Part shown: in pieces, positions 9,343-17,823 of the stretch
Layout: each line of letters starts with the position of its first letter
Position numbering within the stretch: the stretch's first letter is position 1
Source of the DNA: an uncultured Granulosicoccaceae bacterium
Lineage (GTDB): Bacteria > Pseudomonadota > Gammaproteobacteria > Granulosicoccales > Granulosicoccaceae
Direction: 5' to 3'
Assembly (NCBI GenBank): GCA_938003855.1
Contig: CALKXD010000019.1
Coordinates: 58,844-122,843, forward strand
DNA: 64,000 bases
Made by a program: the position numbers and the translations under genes
The notes under the pieces: generated by a model
Told to the model about the DNA's origin: nothing
The model's input: the letters and a program-made list of their open reading frames with translations, nothing else
Database searches by the model: none

Positions 9343-9565
9343 AGGATATTCTTCTTATTTAGCCAACCCTGATCCGCACAGGTGGGCACTAATTGTCGAG
9401 TCTGTTTGATCGCACTCTTGACCGACACCGAAACGCGTCGCCGGCTGACCTCAGATACGTGAGCGGCCAATTCTCTGCAAGACTTGATGCATCGGTTGTA
9501 AATTATGGATTCACTGCCCGAAAAGGCGTCTGTTCGTCACTTTGGGTTCTAACCGATCCGAAATC

Positions 9566-9575
9566 TGGTATACAA
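9566..9575. promoter_or_regulatory. Possible operator of the GntR/FCD regulator
   Basis: TGGTATACAA contains the palindrome GTATAC, similar to half-palindromic sites bound by FCD-type GntR regulators. It lies 27 nt upstream of the regulator's start, where autoregulation would place it. A single copy and short length make this weak. Confidence 0.3.
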
Positions 9576-9601
9576 TATCCCACAGATACAGGAAGACGCT
9601 C

Positions 9602-10285
9602 GTGGCAGTTCAGGTTGACTCGCTGAAAATTGAAACCGGCCTCAAAGACAAGGTCTACATCGCGCTTAAGGCGGCCATTGTACAAATGGACGTCTACTCG
9701 GGCGACGAAGCACCAAAGCTCGATGAACGTCAGATGGCAGAGCAGTTAGGGGTTAGCCGCACTCCGGTGCGCGAGGCACTGACCCGGCTTGAGCAGGAAG
9801 GGCTGGTTCGCACTGTGCCCCGGCGCGGCGCCTTTGTGGTGCGCAAGTCGCAGCAGGAAATTATCGAGATTATTCAAGCCTGGGCGGCGTTAGAGGGTAT
9901 GGCAGCGCGGCTTGCAACGCAGCGTGCTACCGATCAGGAGATCGCTGATCTGCACAGTGAGTTCGTCACTTTTGATAATTCCGATACTGCCACTGCCAAC
10001 ATCGATGAGTATTCAGAGCAGAATATTAATTTTCACCAGCGCATTGTGCAACTGGGACGATCAGCGCTGTTGTTGTCGCTCATGGAAGGATTGCTGATCC
10101 ACATGCAGTTTATTCGCCGACGATCAGTCAGGGATTCCGATCGCACAGAGCAATCGGTCAGCGATCACATCCTGATTATCAAAGCACTGGAAGCTCGTAA
10201 TGCGGATGAGGCGCAACGGCTGGTGATTGCCCATGCGCTGAGTCTGGCACAGCATGTTGAAGACAACGTAGATTATCTGGATTGA
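9602..10285 (+). CDS. GntR family transcriptional regulator, FCD type
   Basis: About 227 residues from the GTG at 9602, chosen because AGGAAG lies about 5 nt upstream; the open frame extends 20 codons further without such a site. The N-terminal winged helix (about residues 8-75) shows DERQMAEQLGVSRTPVREAL, LEQEGLVRTVPRRGAFV, the FadR-subfamily DNA-binding signature. The C-terminal FCD ligand domain (about 80-220) has the metal-binding residues expected: Asp/Asn near the start and His in NINFHQRI and HALSLAQHV. FCD regulators sense small organic acids. The next gene on this strand is a formyl-THF hydrolase-like protein, a plausible but unproven target. Confidence 0.93.
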   Translation: MAVQVDSLKIETGLKDKVYIALKAAIVQMDVYSGDEAPKLDERQMAEQLGVSRTPVREALTRLEQEGLVRTVPRRGAFVVRKSQQEIIEIIQAWAALEGMAARLATQRATDQEIADLHSEFVTFDNSDTATANIDEYSEQNINFHQRIVQLGRSALLLSLMEGLLIHMQFIRRRSVRDSDRTEQSVSDHILIIKALEARNADEAQRLVIAHALSLAQHVEDNVDYLD

Positions 10286-10617
10286 CACCGCGACTATGCA
10301 ACTGTATTGCCGGTACAGGGTAGGGCAGCGTCACTGCCGCAAGAAGTTAAATCGACGGTTTGCGACAGCGATGTATTTTCGTAGCGCAGACAATGACTGC
10401 TTTTAGTTGTAAGTTAGTTAGTGTGTTTGTTACCGGCGCATGGATAGGTGACAGCCTTTGGCCGCGACGGCGGTTGTCGGTAAGCCTGACCTGCAACCGC
10501 GTAAAAATGCGATGGCACTATGAGTGTTCACGTGGATGCCTTCCCCGGTAGATTATCCACTGAATTTGAAAATCAAAGGCATCTGACGCAGTTTAATGAA
10601 TGCACGGAGAATGTGAT
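10286..10617. other. 332-nt leader region with a perfect inverted repeat
   Basis: No gene is convincing here. An 8-bp perfect inverted repeat (GATGCCTT at 10535-10542, AAGGCATC at 10576-10583) encloses a 33-nt loop and ends about 35 nt before the start of the formyl-THF hydrolase-like gene. It could be an RNA leader structure or a protein site. The rest of the stretch shows nothing I can name. Confidence 0.4.
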
Positions 10618-11532
10618 ATGCGAATACTAGTGCACGGTCAGCAGGCGTTTGGCAAGTCGGTTCTTGAAGCGTTGCTTAATCGTGGTGACGATGTGGTCGG
10701 AGTGTATTGCGCACCGGACACAGGTGCACGCAATGATCCTCTGAAAGAGTACGCCTTGCAGCGCGGTTTTGAAGTCAATCAACCTGAGTCATGGAAAGAT
10801 CCGGTGGTGTGGGAGAAATTCAGATCTCACAATGCCGACCTGTGTGTTATGGCTTACGTGACAAAGTATGTACCGGAAGAAGTATTGAATATTCCCACGC
10901 AGGGTTCCATTCAGTATCACCCGTCGCTGTTGCCGATGCATAAAGGTCCCAGTTCCATTAACTGGCCAATTATTCTAGGCGAGAAAAAAACCGGCCTGAC
11001 AATTTTCTGGCCGGACAATGGACTCGATACCGGCCCTGTTTTACTGCAGAAAGAAGTCACTATAGAACCAGACGATACCCTCGGGTCGTTGTATTTCAAT
11101 TCGCTTTACCCGATGGGTGTTGATGCTATCCTCGAAGCTGTTGATCAGGTGAGTGAGGGCAATGCGCCCAGGCAGGCGCAGGACCCTGATGCAGGAACTT
11201 ACGAAGGCTGGTGTCGTGAGGACAATGCAAAAGTCGACTGGAGCAGGCCAGCCCGGGAAATTTATAACCTGATTCGTGGTTGCAACCCGCAGCCTGGTGC
11301 ATGGACGCTGTTTGACGGAAACAAAGTACAAATTTTTGATGCGCAGTTAGCTGAAAAAGCCTCCGGCACTCCGGGGGCGGTGGTGGATATAGACGAGAAG
11401 GACGGGTTAACGATCACCGCTGGTCAAGGGGCTGTATTAATAAAGCGGTTACGGGTCAGTGGTGCAGAAAAAGTCTCTGCGGCGGACTATGCCCGAAGTG
11501 CTGGTATAGAAGTCGGTAGCGTGCTTGGATAA
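10618..11532 (+). CDS. Stand-alone formyltransferase-fold protein, 10-formyl-THF hydrolase domain type
   Basis: About 304 residues from the ATG at 10618, with GGAGA about 8 nt upstream. The N-terminal formyl_trans_N domain (about 1-190) has QYHPSLLPMHKGPSSINW with the catalytic His and GLDTGP with the catalytic Asp. A Formyl_trans_C domain follows. The line SSINWPIILGEKKTG, IFWPDNGLDTG, LLQKE, and later TYEGW and PGAWTLF match the N-terminal hydrolase domain of 10-formyltetrahydrofolate dehydrogenase (ALDH1L1) better than methionyl-tRNA formyltransferase, and a true fmt is present at 24141. Family knowledge suggests it splits 10-formyl-THF or transfers formyl to an unknown acceptor. There is no aldehyde dehydrogenase domain in the same gene or nearby. 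Confidence 0.85.
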   Translation: MRILVHGQQAFGKSVLEALLNRGDDVVGVYCAPDTGARNDPLKEYALQRGFEVNQPESWKDPVVWEKFRSHNADLCVMAYVTKYVPEEVLNIPTQGSIQYHPSLLPMHKGPSSINWPIILGEKKTGLTIFWPDNGLDTGPVLLQKEVTIEPDDTLGSLYFNSLYPMGVDAILEAVDQVSEGNAPRQAQDPDAGTYEGWCREDNAKVDWSRPAREIYNLIRGCNPQPGAWTLFDGNKVQIFDAQLAEKASGTPGAVVDIDEKDGLTITAGQGAVLIKRLRVSGAEKVSAADYARSAGIEVGSVLG

Positions 11533-11714
11533 TAATAGAGGTGCCGGTGGTCTAACGTGACTTCAACAAAACAGGTACTGCGGAAATCACACCGCGGTTG
11601 TTGAGCCGTGTCTGTTTGCAGAATTGCTCTAACCGTATGGCGTGGCTTGGTATCGTCATTATACGGAACGAAAACAATGGCTGATCCTGACGGATCAATG
11701 GAGGAAGTATAAGT

Positions 11715-12587
11715 ATGGCGATTAAATCTGTGTTGGTCCCGTTAAACGAGGGGGAGCGCTGTATTGAGGTTCTTAAGTCAGCGTTTGTTGTTGCCGGTCG
11801 CTTCGGTGCGCATATCACTGCTGTTCACGCACAGCGTAATACGTCGGCAATTGAGCCGTTTGTATTCTCCAGTCTGAGCGGCTCACTGAAGGAGGCCGTG
11901 CTGCAGGAAACGGCTCAGTCAGCTGAACGTGCTGCCGGACAAATACGTCAGCGGTTTGAAGCCGCCTGTCAGGCGGCGGGTGTAGCGGTTACCGATCTGC
12001 ATAGCAGTAACAGCAATGACGTCACGGCATCATTTGAAGTAGTAGAAGGGCGCCCGGTCGATGTACTGATCGAGCGTGCACGCTTGTCTGATGTTACTGC
12101 TATTGCCTCGCCGCAACTCGGCGAAAATACCGTGCGTCGAACACCAATCAGTGAGACGCTTGAATCGATAATGCTGGGGTCGGGACGCCCGGTGCTTATC
12201 GTTCCTCAGCAATGGCAGGCCAGGCGTTGCGAAAACGCGGCGATTGGCTGGAATGAAAGTGTACAGTCCTCGCGTGCACTGGCGATGACAATTCCCTGGC
12301 TGCGGATGATGAAAAGCGTCACCCTGGTTGTATCAAGAGAGCGCAGTAGCCGTGTTGGCCAAGTGCAAGCCTATTTGAAGGCGCATGATATAGAGGCACA
12401 GGTAAAGGTGCTTAACCGGGGTGAAAAAGCGTCTGGTGAAGCGTTGCTGGATCGCTGCAGAGAAATTGAAGCGGATTTTCTGGTCGTCGGGGGGTACAGT
12501 CGCGCACGCCCCCGGCAATTGCTGTTTGGTGGGGTGACCCGGCACTTGATGAAGCATACCGATATCGTGACAGTTATGGTGCACTAG
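11715..12587 (+). CDS. Universal stress protein, tandem UspA domains
   Basis: 290 residues, twice the length of a single UspA domain. The first half (about 1-165) begins IKSVLVPLNEGERCIEVLKSA. The second half (about 170-290) ends with the ATP-binding signature VVGGYSRARPRQLLFGGVTR, matching Gly-x2-Gly-x9-Gly-Ser/Thr in spacing. The corresponding loop of the first half (SPQLGENTVRRTPISETLE) has lost the glycines, so only the second half probably binds nucleotide. Cytoplasmic, stress-related by family. A GGAGGAAG ribosome-binding site precedes the ATG. It stands alone between the formyl-THF gene and a lipoprotein gene. Confidence 0.9.
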   Translation: MAIKSVLVPLNEGERCIEVLKSAFVVAGRFGAHITAVHAQRNTSAIEPFVFSSLSGSLKEAVLQETAQSAERAAGQIRQRFEAACQAAGVAVTDLHSSNSNDVTASFEVVEGRPVDVLIERARLSDVTAIASPQLGENTVRRTPISETLESIMLGSGRPVLIVPQQWQARRCENAAIGWNESVQSSRALAMTIPWLRMMKSVTLVVSRERSSRVGQVQAYLKAHDIEAQVKVLNRGEKASGEALLDRCREIEADFLVVGGYSRARPRQLLFGGVTRHLMKHTDIVTVMVH

Positions 12588-12674
12588 GCCGTGATCGGGT
12601 CGGGCGGGGCTGGCGTCCCGGGTGTTTGTAATTTATAGCGTGCCTGTATCCAATCCAGGGTTTGGCGGTAAGTA

Positions 12675-13736
12675 ATGATGCAAATGCGTAAGTGCCACCT
12701 GTGTGCCAGTCGTCTGTCTCTTGGCATGTTGGTGTTGTTGGTGGGTATCTCCTGCAGCGATGACCGGCCACAGAGCAGTAATGCCAATGACCGAAGCGCT
12801 GGGGCGCTGACCGGTCAGGCTGCGCCAACCGGGATCGTTCAGTTTAGCGGTATTTGTGATGGCTCGGCGGCGGTTAAGATCGGTGACGATCAGCTATTGG
12901 TTGCGTACGATGAGCAAAACTCGCTGTATCTGTTTGATCGCGACGGTGGCAGTGCCGTACGGGAGTATTCGTATCAGGCACTGCTGCAACTTCAGAGCGA
13001 TGATGAAGTAGACCTCGAGGGTGCAGTGATCAGTGCCGACTCGATCTGGTGGGTGGGATCCCATGGTCTCGATGGCGACGCCGCCCATGCCCCCAATCGG
13101 CGCTTGTTGTTTCAAATCGATCTCGCCTCTGTATCCACAGGGCATCTGACTCTGACCCGGGCCGTGGTTGATTTGCTGCCACGGTTACTTGAGTTTGCCC
13201 CGCTTAAGTCTGTGTTGACAGCAGACGTGATGAGCGCATTGCCAAAGCAAGGCGGTTTTAATATAGAGGGACTGGCGGCAGACGCAGACGGCAACCTGAT
13301 GATAGGTCTGCGGTCACCGCTGTGGGCCGGTGATGCGCTGGTTGTGAAGCTGGCGGTATCAGCTGATTCGGTCACACCGACCGAATTATACCGCCTGGGT
13401 CTTAAGGGGCGTGGTATCAGAGATATAGTCGCTGTTGACGACGGCTATTTAATGATTGCCGGAAACACCGGTGGCGGTGGGCCGTTTACTCTGTACCAAT
13501 GGTCGCCCGGGTCCAACGCGCGTGAGGTGGCGGCGATTCCCACCGGTATTAATGCCGAGGCACTGGTGGTATCGGACGACTACTGGCTGGTGCTAAGCGA
13601 TGATGGCAAAGTAACCCGCGCCGACGAAGATGCCAAAGACGGTGATCGTGGCTGCGATCGTATCTATAAAAAGAACCCTCGCGGTGCAAGTCATCACAGT
13701 GTTTTTTTCAGAGCCGTCAAAATTCCCGCGCAGTAA
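12675..13736 (+). CDS. DUF3616-type lipoprotein
   Basis: 353 residues. The N-terminus has a lipoprotein signal with lipobox LLVGISCS (Cys about 31). The mature protein reads as a beta-propeller-like fold: GICDGSAAVKIGDDQLLVAYDEQNSLYLFDR, then DLEGAVISADSIWWVGSHG and NIEGLAADADGNLMIGLRSP. The paired DxEG/NIEG motifs are typical of DUF3616. The function of this family is unknown. The protein should sit in a periplasmic or outer membrane leaflet. It is encoded alone, about 90 nt downstream of the universal stress protein, with no clear operon partners. Confidence 0.8.
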   Translation: MMQMRKCHLCASRLSLGMLVLLVGISCSDDRPQSSNANDRSAGALTGQAAPTGIVQFSGICDGSAAVKIGDDQLLVAYDEQNSLYLFDRDGGSAVREYSYQALLQLQSDDEVDLEGAVISADSIWWVGSHGLDGDAAHAPNRRLLFQIDLASVSTGHLTLTRAVVDLLPRLLEFAPLKSVLTADVMSALPKQGGFNIEGLAADADGNLMIGLRSPLWAGDALVVKLAVSADSVTPTELYRLGLKGRGIRDIVAVDDGYLMIAGNTGGGGPFTLYQWSPGSNAREVAAIPTGINAEALVVSDDYWLVLSDDGKVTRADEDAKDGDRGCDRIYKKNPRGASHHSVFFRAVKIPAQ

Positions 13737-13836
13737 GTGCCCTGACAAACCATTAATTTTCCTGATCGATTGTCACTCTCATGAATAAATTGGGCTAGTC
13801 TAAAGGGACATTCTCACGTTTATGACAGGATTCGCC

Positions 13837-14556
13837 ATGGCTGTTGAGACTCGTTTAATAGAGTACAAGCACCGGGATCTGGTGTTCGAAGGTGTTATTG
13901 CCGCTGACAATGCGAGTGAAAAGACACGTCCGGTTGTGTTGGTATCTCATGCCTGGGGCGGTAGAGATGACTTTGCAGAGCAAAAGGCGCGGGAGTTGGC
14001 GCGACTTGGGTATGTGGGCTTTGCCATCGATTTGTATGGCAAAGGCAAACGTGGCGCTAACGCGGATGAAAACCGCCTGCTAATGGCACCGTTGCTGGAA
14101 GACAGGTTGTTGTTACAGGCGCGGATGGAGTGCGCTGTTGATGTTGCACGAGCGTTGCCGGAAGCAGACAAAACGAAAATCGCGGCAATTGGCTATTGCT
14201 TTGGTGGCTTGTGTGTACTGGATCTGGCGCGAACCGGTAGTGATGTAAAAGCTGTGGCAAGTTTTCACGGGTTATTTACCCCGACGGACAACACCGCTGG
14301 TCGCAAGATTAAATCACGGGTTCTGGTACTGCACGGCTACGATGATCCGATGGCAGATCCGCAATCGATGACCGCGCTGGCTTCTGAGCTGACACTTGCT
14401 GAGGCGGACTGGCAAATACACGCCTACGGGAATACCGTACATGCGTTTACCAATCCGGCGGCAGAAAACCCTGATTTCGGCACTGTCTACAATCAACTGT
14501 CAGATAAAAGATCGTGGCGCAGCATGGCTGACTTTCTGGCCGACAGCTTTGTGTAA
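13837..14556 (+). CDS. Dienelactone hydrolase family protein
   Basis: About 239 residues, started at the ATG at 13837 because CAGGAT lies just upstream; an in-frame ATG at 13822 would add five residues. The alpha/beta-hydrolase catalytic triad is visible: Cys nucleophile in AIGYCFGGLCVLD, Asp in LHGYDDPMADP and His in GNTVHAFTNP. A cysteine nucleophile in GxCxGG identifies the dienelactone hydrolase branch. The physiological substrate is unknown; no chlorocatechol or aromatic degradation genes are nearby, so a general carboxyl-esterase role is as likely as dienelactone hydrolysis. Confidence 0.9.
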   Translation: MAVETRLIEYKHRDLVFEGVIAADNASEKTRPVVLVSHAWGGRDDFAEQKARELARLGYVGFAIDLYGKGKRGANADENRLLMAPLLEDRLLLQARMECAVDVARALPEADKTKIAAIGYCFGGLCVLDLARTGSDVKAVASFHGLFTPTDNTAGRKIKSRVLVLHGYDDPMADPQSMTALASELTLAEADWQIHAYGNTVHAFTNPAAENPDFGTVYNQLSDKRSWRSMADFLADSFV

Positions 14557-14584
14557 AAACAAACCGGCGACATGTGCCGCCGGT
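14555..14584 (-). terminator. Intrinsic terminator for the minus-strand CBM-like gene
   Basis: ACCGGC at 14563-14568 pairs with GCCGGT at 14579-14584. Read on the minus strand the hairpin is followed by TTTGTTTTT. It lies just past the stop of the 14597-15697 gene and overlaps the last bases of the convergent hydrolase gene. Confidence 0.6.
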
Positions 14585-14596
14585 CGCCGTGTCAGA

Positions 14597-15697
14597 TTAC
14601 CGGACTCTGCACGAGCGGTTGTTCTCCCAGCCCCAGCCGTCACCATCTGAGTCGCTGTCTGTCAGCAGGCAAGGCGTCTCTGAGGAATCAGGGCTTAGCG
14701 GAGCACTGCCCGTCAGGCAGGTCTGATTGTTTTCCCAGCCGTAGCCATCGCCATCCGGATCGGCTGAGGCCGAGCTGCACATCACCGTGCTGTCCGAAGG
14801 GCTGAGGGTCGCGGTGGTAACGTCTGTGAGGCAGCTGGCGTTGTTTTCCCAGCCATAGCCGTCGCCGTCGGGATCAGAGTTAGCGCTGCTGCATGCGACA
14901 AAATTTCCACCGGGGCTTGCTGGCTGATCATCGTCTTGCGGCTCCTCAGTTGCCGGTTCCTCTGTCGCTGGCTGTTCGTCGGCGGGATCGTCGTTACTGG
15001 TGCCGCCGGATGAGCTGTTATCAGTGGCGGACTGGTTGCAACTGATCTGATCATTGCTCTGTGGTGCGCATCTGAGTCCTTCGCCGGTTTCTTTCAGCAA
15101 AATGAATTGATCGAGCTCGAAGCCGTCTTCACGAGCGCTGAAGGTAACGGTGTTAGCGCCGGCGAAACTGAAATCGAGGTAAATGGTTCGCTCGGTGCCG
15201 CAGTGATTGCTGTTGGTTCGCTGTGCGCTGGACCAGGTCCACTGGTTTTTCCCGTTGCACCATTGCATGCGCTCGCCGCTGGCGGGATTGCTGTTGTTCA
15301 AGCCAACATGAATACCGTTATCTTCGGTGCCCGTTGAGTAGGCTTTTGCGAAGACCAGATAGCGCCCGGCTTCGGGGATATTAACGTTGTAGCTCAACGA
15401 GGGGCCGCTGCCAGCGGTATTCCAGAAGTTTGTTCCGGTACTCAGTTGATCGCTGTGAGTAACACGGGTATCCGGGAGCAGCTCGACGTAGGCGTTGCCA
15501 CTGGCGCTTGAGCTGTGAGATCCGTCGGGGTCGGGTGACACGTTTGGATTGCTGCTATTGCTGAACACGCGCCAGTCAGAGTGCTTGGACTGGTAATCCT
15601 CAGCCTCGACCTGAATGGCAATGTAGGAGGCAGCGTTGGCGGTTACTGGCAGTAATGAAGCGCACAGCAACGCCGTTGATAAACGGAGTGTTCTCAT
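14597..15697 (-). CDS. Secreted CBM-like protein with three Trp-Glu-Asn-Asn repeats
   Basis: 366 residues with a cleavable signal peptide (MRTLRLSTALLCASLL, cut after ANA). Residues about 27-205 look like a CBM6/35-type jelly roll: VEAEDYQ at the start, YNVNIPEAGRYLVFAKAY in the middle and FELDQFILLKETG at the end are hallmarks. A Glu/Pro/Asp-rich linker follows (about 220-265). The C-terminus carries three copies of D-G-D-G-Y/W-G-W-E-N-N-x-S/T-C with flanking cysteines, the last at the very end. This repeat occurs in secreted polysaccharide-active proteins of marine gammaproteobacteria. No catalytic domain is present, so it is a binding protein or an adhesin rather than an enzyme. Confidence 0.8.
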   Translation of the reverse strand: MRTLRLSTALLCASLLPVTANAASYIAIQVEAEDYQSKHSDWRVFSNSSNPNVSPDPDGSHSSSASGNAYVELLPDTRVTHSDQLSTGTNFWNTAGSGPSLSYNVNIPEAGRYLVFAKAYSTGTEDNGIHVGLNNSNPASGERMQWCNGKNQWTWSSAQRTNSNHCGTERTIYLDFSFAGANTVTFSAREDGFELDQFILLKETGEGLRCAPQSNDQISCNQSATDNSSSGGTSNDDPADEQPATEEPATEEPQDDDQPASPGGNFVACSSANSDPDGDGYGWENNASCLTDVTTATLSPSDSTVMCSSASADPDGDGYGWENNQTCLTGSAPLSPDSSETPCLLTDSDSDGDGWGWENNRSCRVR

Positions 15698-15997
15698 GGG
15701 ATAAACCTGGTCGGTGGCAGCGGTCCTGTTGGTGGATCGTCTGCGGGTGAGCGGAGCGCCGGTTAAACGACTGCTTTGTGGGGCAGTTCGCAGGAATGAC
15801 GCAGGCAGGGCCAGACTATGCCAATCAGTTCAGGTTCGGGTTGAGTAACGATTCACAAAATTTCATCCACAGAAAGTAGATTGCAGACCAGTAATATGGG
15901 TGCGACAACTTTGTTACAGTGACGTGTCAACAGCATTGGCCGGAACAAGTCGCTGGTGGTTATAACCGGGCGCGGGTCTGGTTTGCAGGCTTGCCGT
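15698..15997. other. 300-nt intergenic region, no feature seen
   Basis: The space between the hemF stop and the start of the CBM-like gene, both on the minus strand, would hold the latter's promoter on its upper side's opposite flank and the hemF trailer. I see no convincing hairpin, promoter pair or small gene. Confidence 0.3.
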
Positions 15998-16924
15998 TCA
16001 GCTTTCTGCAGGTGCCAGCCAATCCCGGCCGGTCAGGTAGTAATCGTACAATTCCGCTTCAGCGCTGCCCGCTTCGGGTGACCAGTTGTACTGCCAGCGA
16101 ACCATCGGCGGCAGAGACATTAAAATGGACTCTACACGTCCGCCGGATTGCAGGCCGAACAAAGTACCGCGGTCGAAGACCAGATTAAATTCGACATATC
16201 GCCCACGCCGATACAGCTGAAACTGTCGTTGCGCATCTGTGTAGGGGAGGTCTTTTCGCTGCGCGATGATGGGCTGATAGGCGGGCAGAAATGCATCGCC
16301 GACGCTCTGCATAAACGCAAAGCTGTGGCTGAAGTCTTTTTCGTTGAAGTCATCAAAAAAGATTCCGCCGACGCCGCGTGGCTCGTCGCGGTGCTTGAGG
16401 TAAAAGTAATCATCGCACCAGGTTTTGAACTTTGGGTAGAGCGCATCGCCGAAAGGATCACAGGCGTCTTTGGCCACCTGGTGCCAATGTCGGCAATCGT
16501 CCCGATTGCCGTAGTAGGGTGTCAGGTCGAAGCCACCACCAAACCACCAGATGGGATCTTCGCCGTCTTTCTCCGCGACGAAAAACCGTACATTGCAGTG
16601 TGTGGTCGGGGCGTGCGGGTTGTGTGGATGGAATACCAATGAGACGCCCATTGCCTGAAATCCTCTGCCAGCCAGGTTCTCGCGTCCGGCGGTTGCCGAC
16701 GGTGGCAGGTTTTGTCCGAATACATGGGAAAAATTGATACCTGCCTGCTCAAATACCGAGCCACCGGAAAAGACTCTGCTGAGACCTCCACCGCCGGCTT
16801 CGCGTTGCCAGCTGTCCTGCGTCAGCGTGGCGTCGGGATCCATTGATTTTATGGCATCCGTGATACGGTTCTGCAGATCGGTCAGGTAGTGCGAAACTTT
16901 GCTGATATCAGTGGTCGGGTTCAT
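15998..16924 (-). CDS. hemF: Oxygen-dependent coproporphyrinogen III oxidase
   Basis: 308 residues, normal length. It converts coproporphyrinogen III to protoporphyrinogen IX with oxygen in heme synthesis, in the cytoplasm. Conserved family segments are plentiful: [54 protein letters not shown] and the C-terminal [17 protein letters not shown]. The active-site His and Asp positions within these segments are intact. It follows tsaC by 39 nt on the same strand, giving a topA, tsaC, hemF order known from other gammaproteobacteria. Confidence 0.98.
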   Translation of the reverse strand: MNPTTDISKVSHYLTDLQNRITDAIKSMDPDATLTQDSWQREAGGGGLSRVFSGGSVFEQAGINFSHVFGQNLPPSATAGRENLAGRGFQAMGVSLVFHPHNPHAPTTHCNVRFFVAEKDGEDPIWWFGGGFDLTPYYGNRDDCRHWHQVAKDACDPFGDALYPKFKTWCDDYFYLKHRDEPRGVGGIFFDDFNEKDFSHSFAFMQSVGDAFLPAYQPIIAQRKDLPYTDAQRQFQLYRRGRYVEFNLVFDRGTLFGLQSGGRVESILMSLPPMVRWQYNWSPEAGSAEAELYDYYLTGRDWLAPAES

Positions 16925-16963
16925 GAGTTGCTGGACTTGAGTAGTGACGTCATACGGGCAGGG

Positions 16964-17527
16964 TTAACGCAATTGCTGTCCGGTGACACCATCGAAAATG
17001 GGGGTTGGGCCGTTCAGCTCGCCCACCGGTGGATCGAGTATATAAGCTAAATCGTCTGCAAAGAACCGGGCGACCTGATCAGCGCTGGTGCAGGCCGGCT
17101 GGCCGCTGATATTGGCCGACGTTGATACCAGCGCATGACCGCAGGCATCGCACAGCGCTGCCGTCACAGGGTGCGCACTGACCCGTGCCGCGATGGTACT
17201 GAAGCCACCGATAAGTAATGGCGGTACCGCATCCGTTCGGCAGGGCAGTATCCAGGTCACCGGCCCCGGCCAACTCGCACGGAGCTTTGCCTCGATGGTA
17301 TCACTGATGGGGGTGATAAACGGTTCTAGCTGAGCGCGTGTTGAGGCGATCACGATCAGCCCTTTGCTGGCGTCGCGTTGCTTGAGGCTGAGTAGCTTTT
17401 CCAGTGCCAGGCTGTTCAATGGATCGCAGCCCAGGCCGAATACGCCCTCGGTGGCATAGGCGATCAGCGCACCACTGTGAACAGCGGCGGCCGCGCGTTG
17501 CAGATCATTGCCGAGATCAGCGGACAT
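16964..17527 (-). CDS. tsaC: L-threonylcarbamoyladenylate synthase
   Basis: 187 residues of the YrdC/Sua5 fold, the short TsaC form without the Sua5 domain. It makes threonylcarbamoyl-AMP from Thr, bicarbonate and ATP for the t6A37 tRNA modification. Visible motifs: YATEGVFGLGCDP (nucleotide site, commonly YPTEAVFGLGCDP), the KQRDASKGLIVI segment and the STSANISGQP motif. It lies between topA and hemF, the classic gammaproteobacterial place. The second position of the usual YPTE motif is Ala rather than Pro, a mild deviation. Confidence 0.96.
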   Translation of the reverse strand: MSADLGNDLQRAAAAVHSGALIAYATEGVFGLGCDPLNSLALEKLLSLKQRDASKGLIVIASTRAQLEPFITPISDTIEAKLRASWPGPVTWILPCRTDAVPPLLIGGFSTIAARVSAHPVTAALCDACGHALVSTSANISGQPACTSADQVARFFADDLAYILDPPVGELNGPTPIFDGVTGQQLR

Positions 17528-17710
17528 GACAGGCCGGACAATAGGTTCTGCGGGCTGTTGGCATGGCGGAGAATGTTGCTATCAACGGTTCAAAATAGTG
17601 GCAGGTTTAGCAAGTGTTAGTCGCGTGAGCGGCATGAACACGGTTTCTCAGTTCAGACATCATCAATGCCTCTGTTAGCGATGGGCTTACTGATCCCGGG
17701 TGACGCCTGC

Positions 17711-17763
17711 AGTGCCATCGGCGCTTTGTAGACACGACGCATTAAGTATGCGTCGGCACTTTT
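17711..17763 (+). other. Nested inverted repeats between tsaC and topA
   Basis: CGACGCAT (17735-17742) and ATGCGTCG (17748-17755) form a perfect 8-bp stem with a 5-nt loop. AGTGCC (17711-17716) can pair with GGCACT (17755-17760) around it. TTTTAT follows on the plus strand, where no gene would need a terminator; both neighbours are on the minus strand. It may block antisense reading or shape the topA-tsaC message. Confidence 0.4.
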
Positions 17764-17823
17764 ATCGTAGGCGCAACTTGCAGTAGCCCTGAAAGCTGTC
17801 TGCGTTGTTATTTCTGTTGCTCG

